6,013 bases of DNA from Clostridia bacterium (GTDB lineage Bacteria; Bacillota; Clostridia; Oscillospirales; Acutalibacteraceae). The DNA is taken from assembly GCA_900754145.1 (NCBI GenBank), contig CAAEBW010000058.1, positions 1-6,013 of the forward strand, in the 5' to 3' direction. Position 1 is the stretch's first letter; each line of letters begins with the position of its first letter. The notes beneath the pieces were generated by a model. The model worked only from the letters and a program-made list of their open reading frames with translations, was not told the DNA's origin and did no database searches. The position numbers were made by a program, and so were the translations under genes. Shown here in pieces: positions 1-5,468 of this stretch.

Positions 1-518
1 AGACTGTCGCGGATTTTAGCTGATTTTGAGGAGATTTTTCGTCTTATGTCATAAAGTGCGGGAGAAGCATTGTCGTTTAGCTCCTCCTCCGATTTTATCG
101 CAAAGGTAATCCTTTCCTCTAAATATTTATTTGGCACAAGGGCGGAAAAAAGCGGGTCGATTGAGGTTTCCCTCATTCCCGTACAGTCACCGCGCCAGTT
201 TTTCACCGAGCGGATAACCCTTAATGTTTCGGCAATATCCAGCAACTCCGGTATTGAAAGTACCGCAGAGGCTTCCGCCCGCCTTAAAGGAGAGGAAACA
301 TTTGTAGCCGCACCGAATGACGGTGCGGAATATCGCGACATAAAATCATATGCGTCCCCCGTGTTTTTAAGAGCCCTCGATACCGCGTTAATATCGGTCT
401 GCGGAATTAAAGCGCGTGCCGCCTCGGCGGCGTCGTTAAGGGAAGCTTCCTCGGCTAACATATTTAAAATTTTATCTAATTCAAGAGTTTTTAAATACCT
501 CTCGATATTATAATCCAT
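1..518 (-). CDS. mutS2: Endonuclease MutS2, N-terminal part (runs off left edge)
   Basis: The first 172 codons of a MutS2 protein are present and the gene continues past the left edge; full-length members are about 780-800 residues. The reading begins MDYNIERYLKTLELDKIL, the usual MutS2 opening. It continues through ELLDIAETLR (about residues 91-100) and DNASPALYDIRRKI (about 149-162), both typical of the N-terminal core/lever region. The Walker ATPase, clamp and C-terminal Smr nuclease domains would lie outside the window. In the family, MutS2 suppresses homologous recombination or, in Bacillus, acts on collided ribosomes; it is not the mismatch-repair MutS. The ATG at 518 has an AAGGAG site (524-529) five bases upstream that overlaps the recO stop codon. 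Only 9 bases separate it from recO, so the two are almost certainly cotranscribed. No stop interrupts the visible part. Identity comes from recalled family motifs and the recO neighbourhood. Confidence 0.88.
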   Translation of the reverse strand, partial: MDYNIERYLKTLELDKILNMLAEEASLNDAAEAARALIPQTDINAVSRALKNTGDAYDFMSRYSAPSFGAATNVSSPLRRAEASAVLSIPELLDIAETLRVIRSVKNWRGDCTGMRETSIDPLFSALVPNKYLEERITFAIKSEEELNDNASPALYDIRRKISSKSAKIRDS

Positions 519-523
519 AGTTA

Positions 524-529
524 CTCCTT
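524..529 (-). promoter_or_regulatory. Ribosome binding site of mutS2
   Basis: The minus strand reads AAGGAG, five bases before the ATG at 518. It overlaps the TAA stop of recO (530-528), which suggests that translation of recO and mutS2 is coupled. Confidence 0.7.
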
Positions 530-1289
530 AATTTACTGCGACAGTATTATAAAAATCAAGCGCCGCAAAGCGGTGGTCGGTCTGAACAGTAATATATTTC
601 CCCGTGATTTCGGAAAGTCGGTTTGCACTGTCGTTTGGAATTGTAAATGAATAAAGCCTCGAAAATTCCGAATAGACAATATGCCGCATAGCCGAAAGCA
701 GAGTGCGGTCAAGCGGGATTAGTCCGCCCGTCTCTCCTTTGCAGTCGGAGCATATGAGTCTGCCGCCCGAAATATCGAAATACATTATATCGTCCTCAAA
801 TTTTCCGCAGCCGTCACAGGCGACAAGGTCGGGCATAAAGCCCGCAACAGCGGCGGCTCGAAGCTCGGTTATCGCCTTAATCAGCGGCGGATAGCGCTTT
901 TCCTTGGTCAAAAAGTGCAGAGAATTTAAAATCAGGCGCAAAAATTCGCCGTCGGGCGTACCCGAGGTCACTATCACGCCGCACAGCTCGCAAAAATACT
1001 GGGCTAACGCCAGTACGTCTATTTCACTTCCTGCGCCGAAAAACAGGCGAATAGGTGTCGCTTCATATATTTTATAGGTGTCCTTTTTTTTAAGAATAGT
1101 AAAGCTGCCATATGTAAGCAGCGAGGTTGCCGCGCCTTTTTTTGATTTTATAGACTTAGCGCCCGCCGCAAACGCACGGATTATGCCGTAATCACGCGTA
1201 AATAGGGTGACCAGACGGTCATTCTCCCCCACGCTCATTTCCTTTATCACCAAAGCCTCGGTTGTAAAACGGACCTGTGTTTCTTTCAC
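528..1289 (-). CDS. recO: DNA repair protein RecO
   Basis: A 253-residue RecO, a normal length for the family. RecO works with RecR (and RecF) to load RecA onto SSB-coated single-stranded DNA at gaps, and it anneals complementary strands. The N-terminal OB-fold is visible in TEALVIKEMSVGENDRLVTL (about residues 10-29), the standard RecO opening. A helical domain follows. A zinc-binding knot is formed by C158-x2-C161 and C180-x2-C183, which many Firmicutes RecO proteins keep. The start is GTG at 1289, placed by an AAGGAG site at 1300-1305 with a 10-base spacer; the next in-frame Met (about residue 18) would cut into the OB-fold. The start lies inside the preceding small yqzL-like gene in a different frame, with a 71-base overlap, so translation is probably coupled to that gene. 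Function is from family knowledge; domains and start are seen in the sequence. Confidence 0.93.
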   Translation of the reverse strand: MKETQVRFTTEALVIKEMSVGENDRLVTLFTRDYGIIRAFAAGAKSIKSKKGAATSLLTYGSFTILKKKDTYKIYEATPIRLFFGAGSEIDVLALAQYFCELCGVIVTSGTPDGEFLRLILNSLHFLTKEKRYPPLIKAITELRAAAVAGFMPDLVACDGCGKFEDDIMYFDISGGRLICSDCKGETGGLIPLDRTLLSAMRHIVYSEFSRLYSFTIPNDSANRLSEITGKYITVQTDHRFAALDFYNTVAVN

Positions 1290-1383
1290 CTGCTTCGTTC
1301 TCCTTACGCGTGCTTACAAAGGTTAAATAATCGTTTATACTGCCGCTTTTTAAAAAATTATTCCATAGGTTTTCGTTTTCCAT
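1219..1383 (-). CDS. yqzL: YqzL-like small protein
   Basis: A 54-codon reading frame opens with ATG at 1383 and ends at TGA 1221-1219. The protein begins MENENLWNNFLKSGSINDYL. This matches the short YqzL pattern as I recall it: W, F, then T/S-G-x-I/V, then YL, within the first 20 or so residues. In Bacillus subtilis yqzL lies exactly between era and recO, as here, which is the strongest support. The role of YqzL is unknown to me. Residues about 27-54 are polar and charged (K, E, N, R, G), with no membrane segment or signal peptide, and look like a flexible tail. The last 71 bases overlap recO in another frame, so part of that tail may be shaped by the RecO N-terminus. Upstream there is only a weak AGGCGGG-type site (1391-1397). 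The recO ribosome binding site lies inside this gene. Conservation of the tail cannot be judged here. Confidence 0.75.
   Translation of the reverse strand: MENENLWNNFLKSGSINDYLTFVSTRKENEAGERNTGPFYNRGFGDKGNERGGE
1300..1305 (-). promoter_or_regulatory. Ribosome binding site of recO, inside the yqzL-like gene
   Basis: The minus strand reads AAGGAG, ten bases before the GTG at 1289. It is the best such site nearby and decides the recO start. It lies within the coding sequence of the yqzL-like gene, so ribosomes translating that gene pass over it. Confidence 0.65.
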
Positions 1384-1440
1384 TAATTTTCCCGCCTGTT
1401 ATTAAAGATTACACTAAAAGTTTTCTCTTTTAAAGCGGTC

Positions 1441-1468
1441 ATTATAATAGGAAATTATAGTAAAGATT
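1441..1468 (-). promoter_or_regulatory. Possible weak internal promoter between era and the yqzL-like gene
   Basis: The 87-base gap between era and the yqzL-like gene is AT-rich. On the minus strand it contains two TATAAT hexamers (1459-1454 and 1446-1441) spaced 13 bases apart. Neither has a good TTGACA-like box at 16-18 bases; the best upstream text is only AT-rich. It could be a vegetative promoter giving yqzL-recO-mutS2 some independence from era, or chance in AT-rich DNA. No rho-independent terminator is visible in this gap: the only hairpin (around 1415-1428) is a 6-bp A/T-rich stem. Confidence 0.25.
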
Positions 1469-1470
1469 TT

Positions 1471-2388
1471 TTAATCAAGCCCGAAGGTGTGAATAAGCCC
1501 TTCCCTGTTTCGCCAGTCCTCCTTGACCTTTACCCAAAGCTTTACGGAGGCTCGTATTCCGAAAAAATCTTCAATATCGTGCCGCGCCAAAGTGCCGATT
1601 TTTTTAAGCATTATGCCGCCCTTGCCGATAATAATGCCCTTGTGCGACTCTTTTTCGCAGATAATCGTCGCCTCGACCTCAATAATAGGCTCGCCGTCGG
1701 CGGTGTCCCGCTCGACAAAGCGCTCAAGGTCAACCGCAATGCCGTGCGGAACCTCCTTGTCAAGACTCCGTAACAGCTTTTCCCTTATCATTTCGGCTAC
1801 CATTACCCTTTCGGGCTGATCTGTAACATCATCGTCCCCGAAATAATGGGGAGAGGGCTTTGAAAATTTATAGAGCTCGCCCAAAAGCAGGTCAACCCCG
1901 TCACCCGTTTTAGCCGAGAGCGGAACAACGGCATCAAAATCAAACTCCCTTGTATAAAGGGTAATAAGGGTTAAAAGGGCTTCCTTTTTTTCGAGCATAT
2001 CGATTTTGTTAATAACAAGCACCGCGCGAAGCTTTCTTCTGCGAAGCTCTTTTATAAGCTCCAGCTCTGCGGGCGGAAGACCCGCTTCAAGGCTGAACTT
2101 AGGTGCCGCCTCGACCACGAGCACGGCGGCGTCAACGTCCGCCATACCGTCACCCACAGCCTTGTTCATATTTTTATCCAGTACATTCCGCGGCTTGTGA
2201 AAGCCCGGCGTATCGATAAAGACAAGCTGATCCGCACCCTTGGTTAAAATTCCTGTAATTTTGGTGCGGGTAGTCTGCGGCTTGTCCGAAACAATAGCTA
2301 CCTTCTGACCTAAAATTCGGTTCATCAGCGATGATTTTCCGACATTCGGTCTGCCTATAATAGTGATAAAAGCCGATTTTTCTTTCAT
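1471..2388 (-). CDS. era: GTPase Era
   Basis: A complete 305-residue Era. Era binds the 3' end of 16S rRNA and helps 30S subunit maturation, linking ribosome assembly to growth. The GTPase motifs are all intact: G1 GRPNVGKS (residues 12-19), switch I/G2 PQTTR (37-41), G3 DTPG (59-62), G4 NKID (127-130) and G5 SAK (158-160). The linker TDQPERVMVAEMIREKLL (189-206) is the usual Era join. It leads to a C-terminal KH RNA-binding domain with the GxxG loop in IIIGKGGIMLKKIG (252-265). The ATG at 2388 follows an AAGGAA site (2395-2400) at a 6-base spacing. Only 20 bases separate it from ybeY upstream, so both probably share one transcript. No missing residue or truncation is seen. Confidence 0.97.
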   Translation of the reverse strand: MKEKSAFITIIGRPNVGKSSLMNRILGQKVAIVSDKPQTTRTKITGILTKGADQLVFIDTPGFHKPRNVLDKNMNKAVGDGMADVDAAVLVVEAAPKFSLEAGLPPAELELIKELRRRKLRAVLVINKIDMLEKKEALLTLITLYTREFDFDAVVPLSAKTGDGVDLLLGELYKFSKPSPHYFGDDDVTDQPERVMVAEMIREKLLRSLDKEVPHGIAVDLERFVERDTADGEPIIEVEATIICEKESHKGIIIGKGGIMLKKIGTLARHDIEDFFGIRASVKLWVKVKEDWRNREGLIHTFGLD

Positions 2389-2408
2389 TAATAGTTCCTT
2401 TTTATGTA

Positions 2409-2891
2409 TTAAATTTTATTGACAGCAAGACCTAAAGCGTCAAGCACCTTTTCTTCCTTCTCGCGCATTATGGTTTTTTGGAGTCCGCCCTGCTCGTGGT
2501 CATAGCCCAATAGATGAAGCATTGAGTGAACGGTCAGAAAAGCAACCTCGCGGTCGATTCCGTGACCGTAAAGATCTGCCTGTGAAAGGGCGTGTTCAAC
2601 CGAGATGACAATATCACCTAGCATTTTAGCGCCCGATTCGGGATTTACGTCATAAACGCCGTTTTCGCCGAGCGGGAAAGAGAGAACATCGGTAGAAGCG
2701 TCAATATTTCTAAACTGCCTGTTCATTTCCCTTATCATTTCATCGTTTACTAAAGTGACGTTTACCTCAGCGGAGTCCTCAAAGCCCTCAAGCTTAAGTG
2801 TGGCTGTGCAAGCCTTTCTGATAAGAAGCCTTGTGCCTGTCGGGAGCTTGATTTTTTTCTGATTGTCTGTAATATTTACTTTTACGCTCAT
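2409..2891 (-). CDS. ybeY: Endoribonuclease YbeY (rRNA maturation factor)
   Basis: A complete 160-residue YbeY, a normal length. The family is a single-strand endoribonuclease needed for 16S rRNA 3'-end maturation and ribosome quality control. The metal-binding signature HSMLHLLGYDH is present with H122, H126 and H132, as H-x3-H-x5-H. Two other family blocks are clear: STDVLSFP (66-73) and LGDIVIS (91-97). The ATG at 2891 overlaps the phoH stop in the four-base arrangement ATGA, so translation is probably coupled to phoH; only a weak purine-rich GAAAAGAA precedes it. Era, which acts on the same rRNA region, follows 20 bases downstream. In Bacillus a 7TM-HD phosphodiesterase gene sits between phoH and ybeY, and dgkA and cdd lie between ybeY and era; none is present here. 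Confidence 0.96.
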   Translation of the reverse strand: MSVKVNITDNQKKIKLPTGTRLLIRKACTATLKLEGFEDSAEVNVTLVNDEMIREMNRQFRNIDASTDVLSFPLGENGVYDVNPESGAKMLGDIVISVEHALSQADLYGHGIDREVAFLTVHSMLHLLGYDHEQGGLQKTIMREKEEKVLDALGLAVNKI

Positions 2892-3847
2892 TTCTTTTCA
2901 GCACTTCTTTCGTAAGCTTTTATAATTTCCTGAACAAGGCGGTGGCGAACAACGTCACGCCCCGTCAGGTAATGAATTGCAATGTCATCTATGTTTTTAA
3001 GAATCCTTACGGCGTCCTTAAGTCCCGAGCGCTTGCCGTCGGGCAGGTCTATCTGGGTGACGTCCCCCGTGACAACCGCCTTTGAATTAAAGCCCAAGCG
3101 GGTCAAAAACATTTTCATTTGCTCGGTTGTGGTGTTTTGCGCCTCGTCAAGGATAATAAAGCTGTCGTCAAGGGTTCTGCCCCGCATATAAGCGAGGGGT
3201 GCTACCTCAATATCCCCTCGCTCCTGACATTTTTGGAAGTTCTCCGCACCCATCATATCAAAAAGCGCATCATAAAGCGGTCTTAAATACGGGTCAACCT
3301 TTTGCTGTAAATCCCCCGGGAGAAAGCCCAGCTTTTCGCCCGCCTCAACCGCGGGTCGTGTAAGAATTATTCGGTTGACCTCCTTAGCGCGGAAGGCACT
3401 TACCGCGCTTGCAACCGCAAGATAGGTTTTACCTGTTCCCGCGGGACCGACGCCTATTGTCACGGTGTTTTTCTTTATTGCCTCAACATACTGCCTTTGA
3501 CCTATGGTTTTAGGCTTTACGGGTTTTCCCTTAGAGGTAATGCAGACGCAGTCCGCATCGGTCACGGCGCTTATTTTGCCGTCCTCCCCGTCCTCAACAA
3601 GCGCGGCGACGTAATTAATGCTCTGTTCGGTTATCTGCTCGCCCTTGTTAATCATAGCAAGCAGACCCTCAACCGTGCGCGCGGCAAGCATAACGTCGGT
3701 CACGTCGCCCTTAATCTTAATCTGACTTCCGTGCGAGGTTATAATTACCCTGTATTTCTTTTCTATCCGTTTTATGTTCTCGTCAAAATTCCCGAACAGA
3801 TTTACAATCTGTTCTATCCGTTCAATATCAACCGTCTGCTCGAACAA
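2888..3847 (-). CDS. phoH: PhoH family P-loop ATPase (PhoH-like protein)
   Basis: A complete 319-residue PhoH-like protein, the usual length. Walker A is GPAGTGKT (residues 134-141), Walker B is FIILDEAQN (230-238), and the sensor-like TGDVTQIDLPDG stretch is at 260-271. The C-terminal block RHRLVQEII (301-309) is also typical. Residues about 1-75 form the small N-terminal domain that precedes the ATPase in this family. PhoH proteins are superfamily 1 helicase-related ATPases linked to RNA metabolism and genetically to YbeY; the exact substrate is not settled. The start is TTG at 3847, chosen because a full AAGGAG site (3856-3861) lies 8 bases upstream and the reading then begins MFEQTVDIERI. 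The TGA stop overlaps the ybeY ATG. It is 54 bases from yqfD, the largest gap before era and the likely place for a vegetative promoter. Confidence 0.95.
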   Translation of the reverse strand: MFEQTVDIERIEQIVNLFGNFDENIKRIEKKYRVIITSHGSQIKIKGDVTDVMLAARTVEGLLAMINKGEQITEQSINYVAALVEDGEDGKISAVTDADCVCITSKGKPVKPKTIGQRQYVEAIKKNTVTIGVGPAGTGKTYLAVASAVSAFRAKEVNRIILTRPAVEAGEKLGFLPGDLQQKVDPYLRPLYDALFDMMGAENFQKCQERGDIEVAPLAYMRGRTLDDSFIILDEAQNTTTEQMKMFLTRLGFNSKAVVTGDVTQIDLPDGKRSGLKDAVRILKNIDDIAIHYLTGRDVVRHRLVQEIIKAYERSAEKK

Positions 3848-3855
3848 GGCACACG

Positions 3856-3861
3856 CTCCTT
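3856..3861 (-). promoter_or_regulatory. Ribosome binding site of phoH (supports TTG start)
   Basis: The minus strand reads AAGGAG, eight bases before the TTG at 3847. The site and spacing support the non-ATG start; no ATG or GTG lies between the site and this TTG. Confidence 0.7.
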
Positions 3862-3883
3862 AAAATTTAGTATATCTTATTAT

Positions 3884-3914
3884 ATTATAACACATTTTTT
3901 CTTAATTTCCAGTA
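3884..3914 (-). promoter_or_regulatory. Candidate vegetative promoter of phoH-ybeY-era
   Basis: In the AT-rich gap after yqfD the minus strand contains TGTTATAAT (3892-3884), a perfect TATAAT preceded by the TGn of an extended -10 element. The best -35 at 17 bases (CTGGAA, about 3912-3907) matches TTGACA at only three of six positions, but extended -10 promoters tolerate this. It would start transcription about 30 bases before the phoH TTG. That would let the ribosome-biogenesis genes be expressed outside sporulation. Inference from motif and gene order only. Confidence 0.4.
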
Positions 3915-5068
3915 CTAAATAACAAAATTTCAGATTCAGCTATGTTTTCTTCGGAGGAAATTACCGCTTTTAATGAAATTCCGCCCTCAATTTCGTCAAT
4001 TTCACGGTTTTTGACCTCAAAATCGGTTATATTTTCTCTCTTTGCCGCCGCAGTTAAAAGCTCTTCCAGCTCCTTTAAAAGGTATTCTCTTGACACGGTA
4101 ACCTGACTTTCATCGGTCATTTCATAACTCCTTGTATAAAGCCTTATCGGCAGCTTTTTTCCTAAAAGTGAAGCCTGTTTTATTTGAAAACTGCTATCAA
4201 AGCTGCCGTTTACGTTTCCTAAGTAAAGCGGTATTCTGATTCCGAAAAAAGAAAGCACACTTCGATTTTTTACACGTCCTGTTTTTTCACTTACCGTCCG
4301 CTTAAAATATGCCGAAACTTCAATTATTCTTTCGGTTCTGGCGGTTATACTGCCCGCGGAATGGACAAAACGCGTGCTGTCTGCCCGTTCAATCACCCCC
4401 GAGACGAGAAGCTGACCCTTTGCAACCGTATCTCCCGCCTTTACCACACAGTTGCCCGACGTGACATCTATTTTTGTGATTATTCCGTCCGCGGTAGCTT
4501 TAAGATTGGTTGCTACGCTGTTATCGTTTCCCTTTTCTTTTACTTCGGTCACATTTACAGTGACTCTGCTCCCCTCGATATTAACCGAAGCCCACGCAAG
4601 CTTTTCAAGCTCTAAGAGCAGCTCCTGCTTTGCGATTTGCGGGTTGATTTTACCCTTTAATACCCCCTCTCTGATACCGATTTTTTCGCAGGCGGCTAAA
4701 ATTTCGCTTTCCGGAACATTTTTATTTCCGCTCACCTCTACCGTCCATACAAAGCAGGACATCATATATAAAAAACAAAAAAACAGTGCCGCCCCAACAG
4801 GTATGCCGAACCGCCTTTTGTAGCGGTTAATTATAAACGGCAGACCCTGCCTTTTTAAAATATGAACCCTTATTCCGCTTTTTTTTGCCGCGGCAGGCAA
4901 AGCCTTAAAATCTCTGACCGTGATATAACACCGTATTTTTTGCCCTCTTCGCTTTGAATTCCAGAGGGATAATCCACCCTTAGCGCAGATATTTAAAATC
5001 ATCTCCGCTACGTCCCCCGAAAACTCAACCTCAAGAAATCCTGTTATAAATCTGTAAAGCCAAAGCAT
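3902..5068 (-). CDS. yqfD: Sporulation protein YqfD
   Basis: A complete 388-residue YqfD-family protein. In Bacillus it belongs to the mother-cell SigE regulon with yqfC; its molecular function is not known. The N-terminal cytoplasmic part (1-85) includes VEFSGDVAEMILNICAKGG (14-32). A single membrane segment follows at about 89-110 (IPVGAALFFCFLYMMSCFVW), preceded by the basic run YKRR. The C-terminal, probably extracytoplasmic, part contains VEVSGNKNVPESEIL (110-124), which looks like a small POTRA-like fold. A glycine/valine-rich repeat DGIITKIDVTSG...VKAGDTVAKGQLLVSG (194-224) resembles a biotinyl/lipoyl-like barrel. The ATG at 5068 has an AAGGAG site (5076-5081) seven bases upstream. The gene follows yqfC by 15 bases and is very likely in one operon with it. 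Family assignment rests on sequence pattern and on the yqfC-phoH neighbours. Confidence 0.92.
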   Translation of the reverse strand: MLWLYRFITGFLEVEFSGDVAEMILNICAKGGLSLWNSKRRGQKIRCYITVRDFKALPAAAKKSGIRVHILKRQGLPFIINRYKRRFGIPVGAALFFCFLYMMSCFVWTVEVSGNKNVPESEILAACEKIGIREGVLKGKINPQIAKQELLLELEKLAWASVNIEGSRVTVNVTEVKEKGNDNSVATNLKATADGIITKIDVTSGNCVVKAGDTVAKGQLLVSGVIERADSTRFVHSAGSITARTERIIEVSAYFKRTVSEKTGRVKNRSVLSFFGIRIPLYLGNVNGSFDSSFQIKQASLLGKKLPIRLYTRSYEMTDESQVTVSREYLLKELEELLTAAAKRENITDFEVKNREIDEIEGGISLKAVISSEENIAESEILLFSTGN

Positions 5069-5083
5069 AACGCTTCTCCTTTG

Positions 5084-5383
5084 CTATACGCAAAATTCGA
5101 GCGACGACATATTTCCCTTAACGGTTATTGTCGTCCCCTCAAAGGCGGAAATGTCAAAATCCGTACCGCATACTATAAGCGAGCCTTTTGGCAGCTTTAG
5201 CTTTAAATATGTATCGCTGTATTCATATACTCCGATACAGCCCTCAACCGTTATTTCTTTATTGCCGAAAAGCTCAATGTGCGGTGCTTTAGCCCGCCTC
5301 GCCTCTTGCCCTATATCCGAGCAGTTAAAAATCCGCCATTTTTCCTTCGGCTTTTCGGATTTGAATTTGAATTTTTTTGACAC
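5084..5383 (-). CDS. yqfC: Sporulation protein YqfC (YabP/YqfC family)
   Basis: A small complete protein of 99 residues. The YabP/YqfC core is clear: APHIELFGNKEITVEGCIGVYEY, then a beta-rich C-terminus with LKLPKGSLIVCGTDFDIS and TITVKGNMSSLEF. Family members are about 90-100 residues and are sporulation-specific; in Bacillus yqfC is made in the mother cell under SigE, but its biochemical role is unknown. I place the start at GTG 5383, giving MSKKFKFKSEKPKEKW, because GGGGAG (5393-5398) then lies nine bases upstream. A TTG at 5392 is in frame but directly abuts that site, leaving no spacer. The N-terminus is strongly basic; no signal peptide or membrane segment is seen. It is the first gene of the leftward cluster, 15 bases before yqfD, and diverges from the ylbJ-like gene. 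Confidence 0.9.
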   Translation of the reverse strand: MSKKFKFKSEKPKEKWRIFNCSDIGQEARRAKAPHIELFGNKEITVEGCIGVYEYSDTYLKLKLPKGSLIVCGTDFDISAFEGTTITVKGNMSSLEFCV

Positions 5384-5392
5384 CGTATACAA

Positions 5393-5398
5393 CTCCCC
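5393..5398 (-). promoter_or_regulatory. Ribosome binding site that decides the yqfC start
   Basis: The minus strand reads GGGGAG, nine bases before GTG 5383 and zero bases before TTG 5392. The spacing favours the GTG. Confidence 0.6.
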
Positions 5399-5406
5399 TG
5401 CAATTA

Positions 5407-5435
5407 ATATTATGAAAATATCATTATAATAATTA
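5407..5435 (-). promoter_or_regulatory. Candidate SigE-type promoter for yqfC-yqfD
   Basis: On the minus strand CATAATAT (5414-5407) matches the SigE -10 consensus CATACAnT at most positions. A weak -35 (TAATTAT or AATTATT, near 5435-5428) lies 13-14 bases upstream. Orientation and gene function fit SigE control, known for yqfC in Bacillus. The implied 5' leader would be very short, so the exact element is uncertain; a TATAAT at 5429-5424 on this strand is an alternative vegetative -10. Confidence 0.3.
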
Positions 5436-5450
5436 CCGAAAGCATATACT
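5421..5450 (+). promoter_or_regulatory. Candidate SigE-type promoter for the ylbJ-like gene
   Basis: CATATACT (5443-5450) matches the SigE -10 consensus CATACAnT at seven of eight positions. TCATTAT (5421-5427), 15 bases upstream, is a partial match (five of seven) to the -35 consensus. YlbJ is a SigE-dependent sporulation protein in Bacillus, which fits. The predicted start, about seven bases downstream, falls at the beginning of the ribosome binding site AAGGTG (5457-5462), giving a leader of only about 12 bases; this weakens the call. Confidence 0.4.
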
Positions 5451-5468
5451 GATTTGAAGGTGAGTTAA

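Noticed and set aside
70..513. 147-codon plus-strand open frame opposite mutS2
   Set aside because: It is serine/alanine-rich, has no ribosome binding site, matches no family I know, and lies antisense to a clearly conserved MutS2 reading. It is a shadow.
1415..1428. Possible rho-independent terminator after era
   Set aside because: The stem is only 6 bp and A/T-rich, with no following U-tract in the sense direction. It is too weak to terminate.
1489..1819. Two overlapping plus-strand open frames opposite era
   Set aside because: They lie antisense to the Era KH region, which is fully conserved on the minus strand. There is no start signal.
3497..3922. 141-codon plus-strand open frame opposite phoH
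   Set aside because: PhoH on the other strand has intact Walker motifs. This frame has no recognisable domain or ribosome binding site, so its length is a by-product of codon bias.
4361..4823. Two plus-strand open frames (84 and 123 codons) opposite yqfD
   Set aside because: They overlap each other and are antisense to yqfD, with no motifs or start signals. They are shadows.
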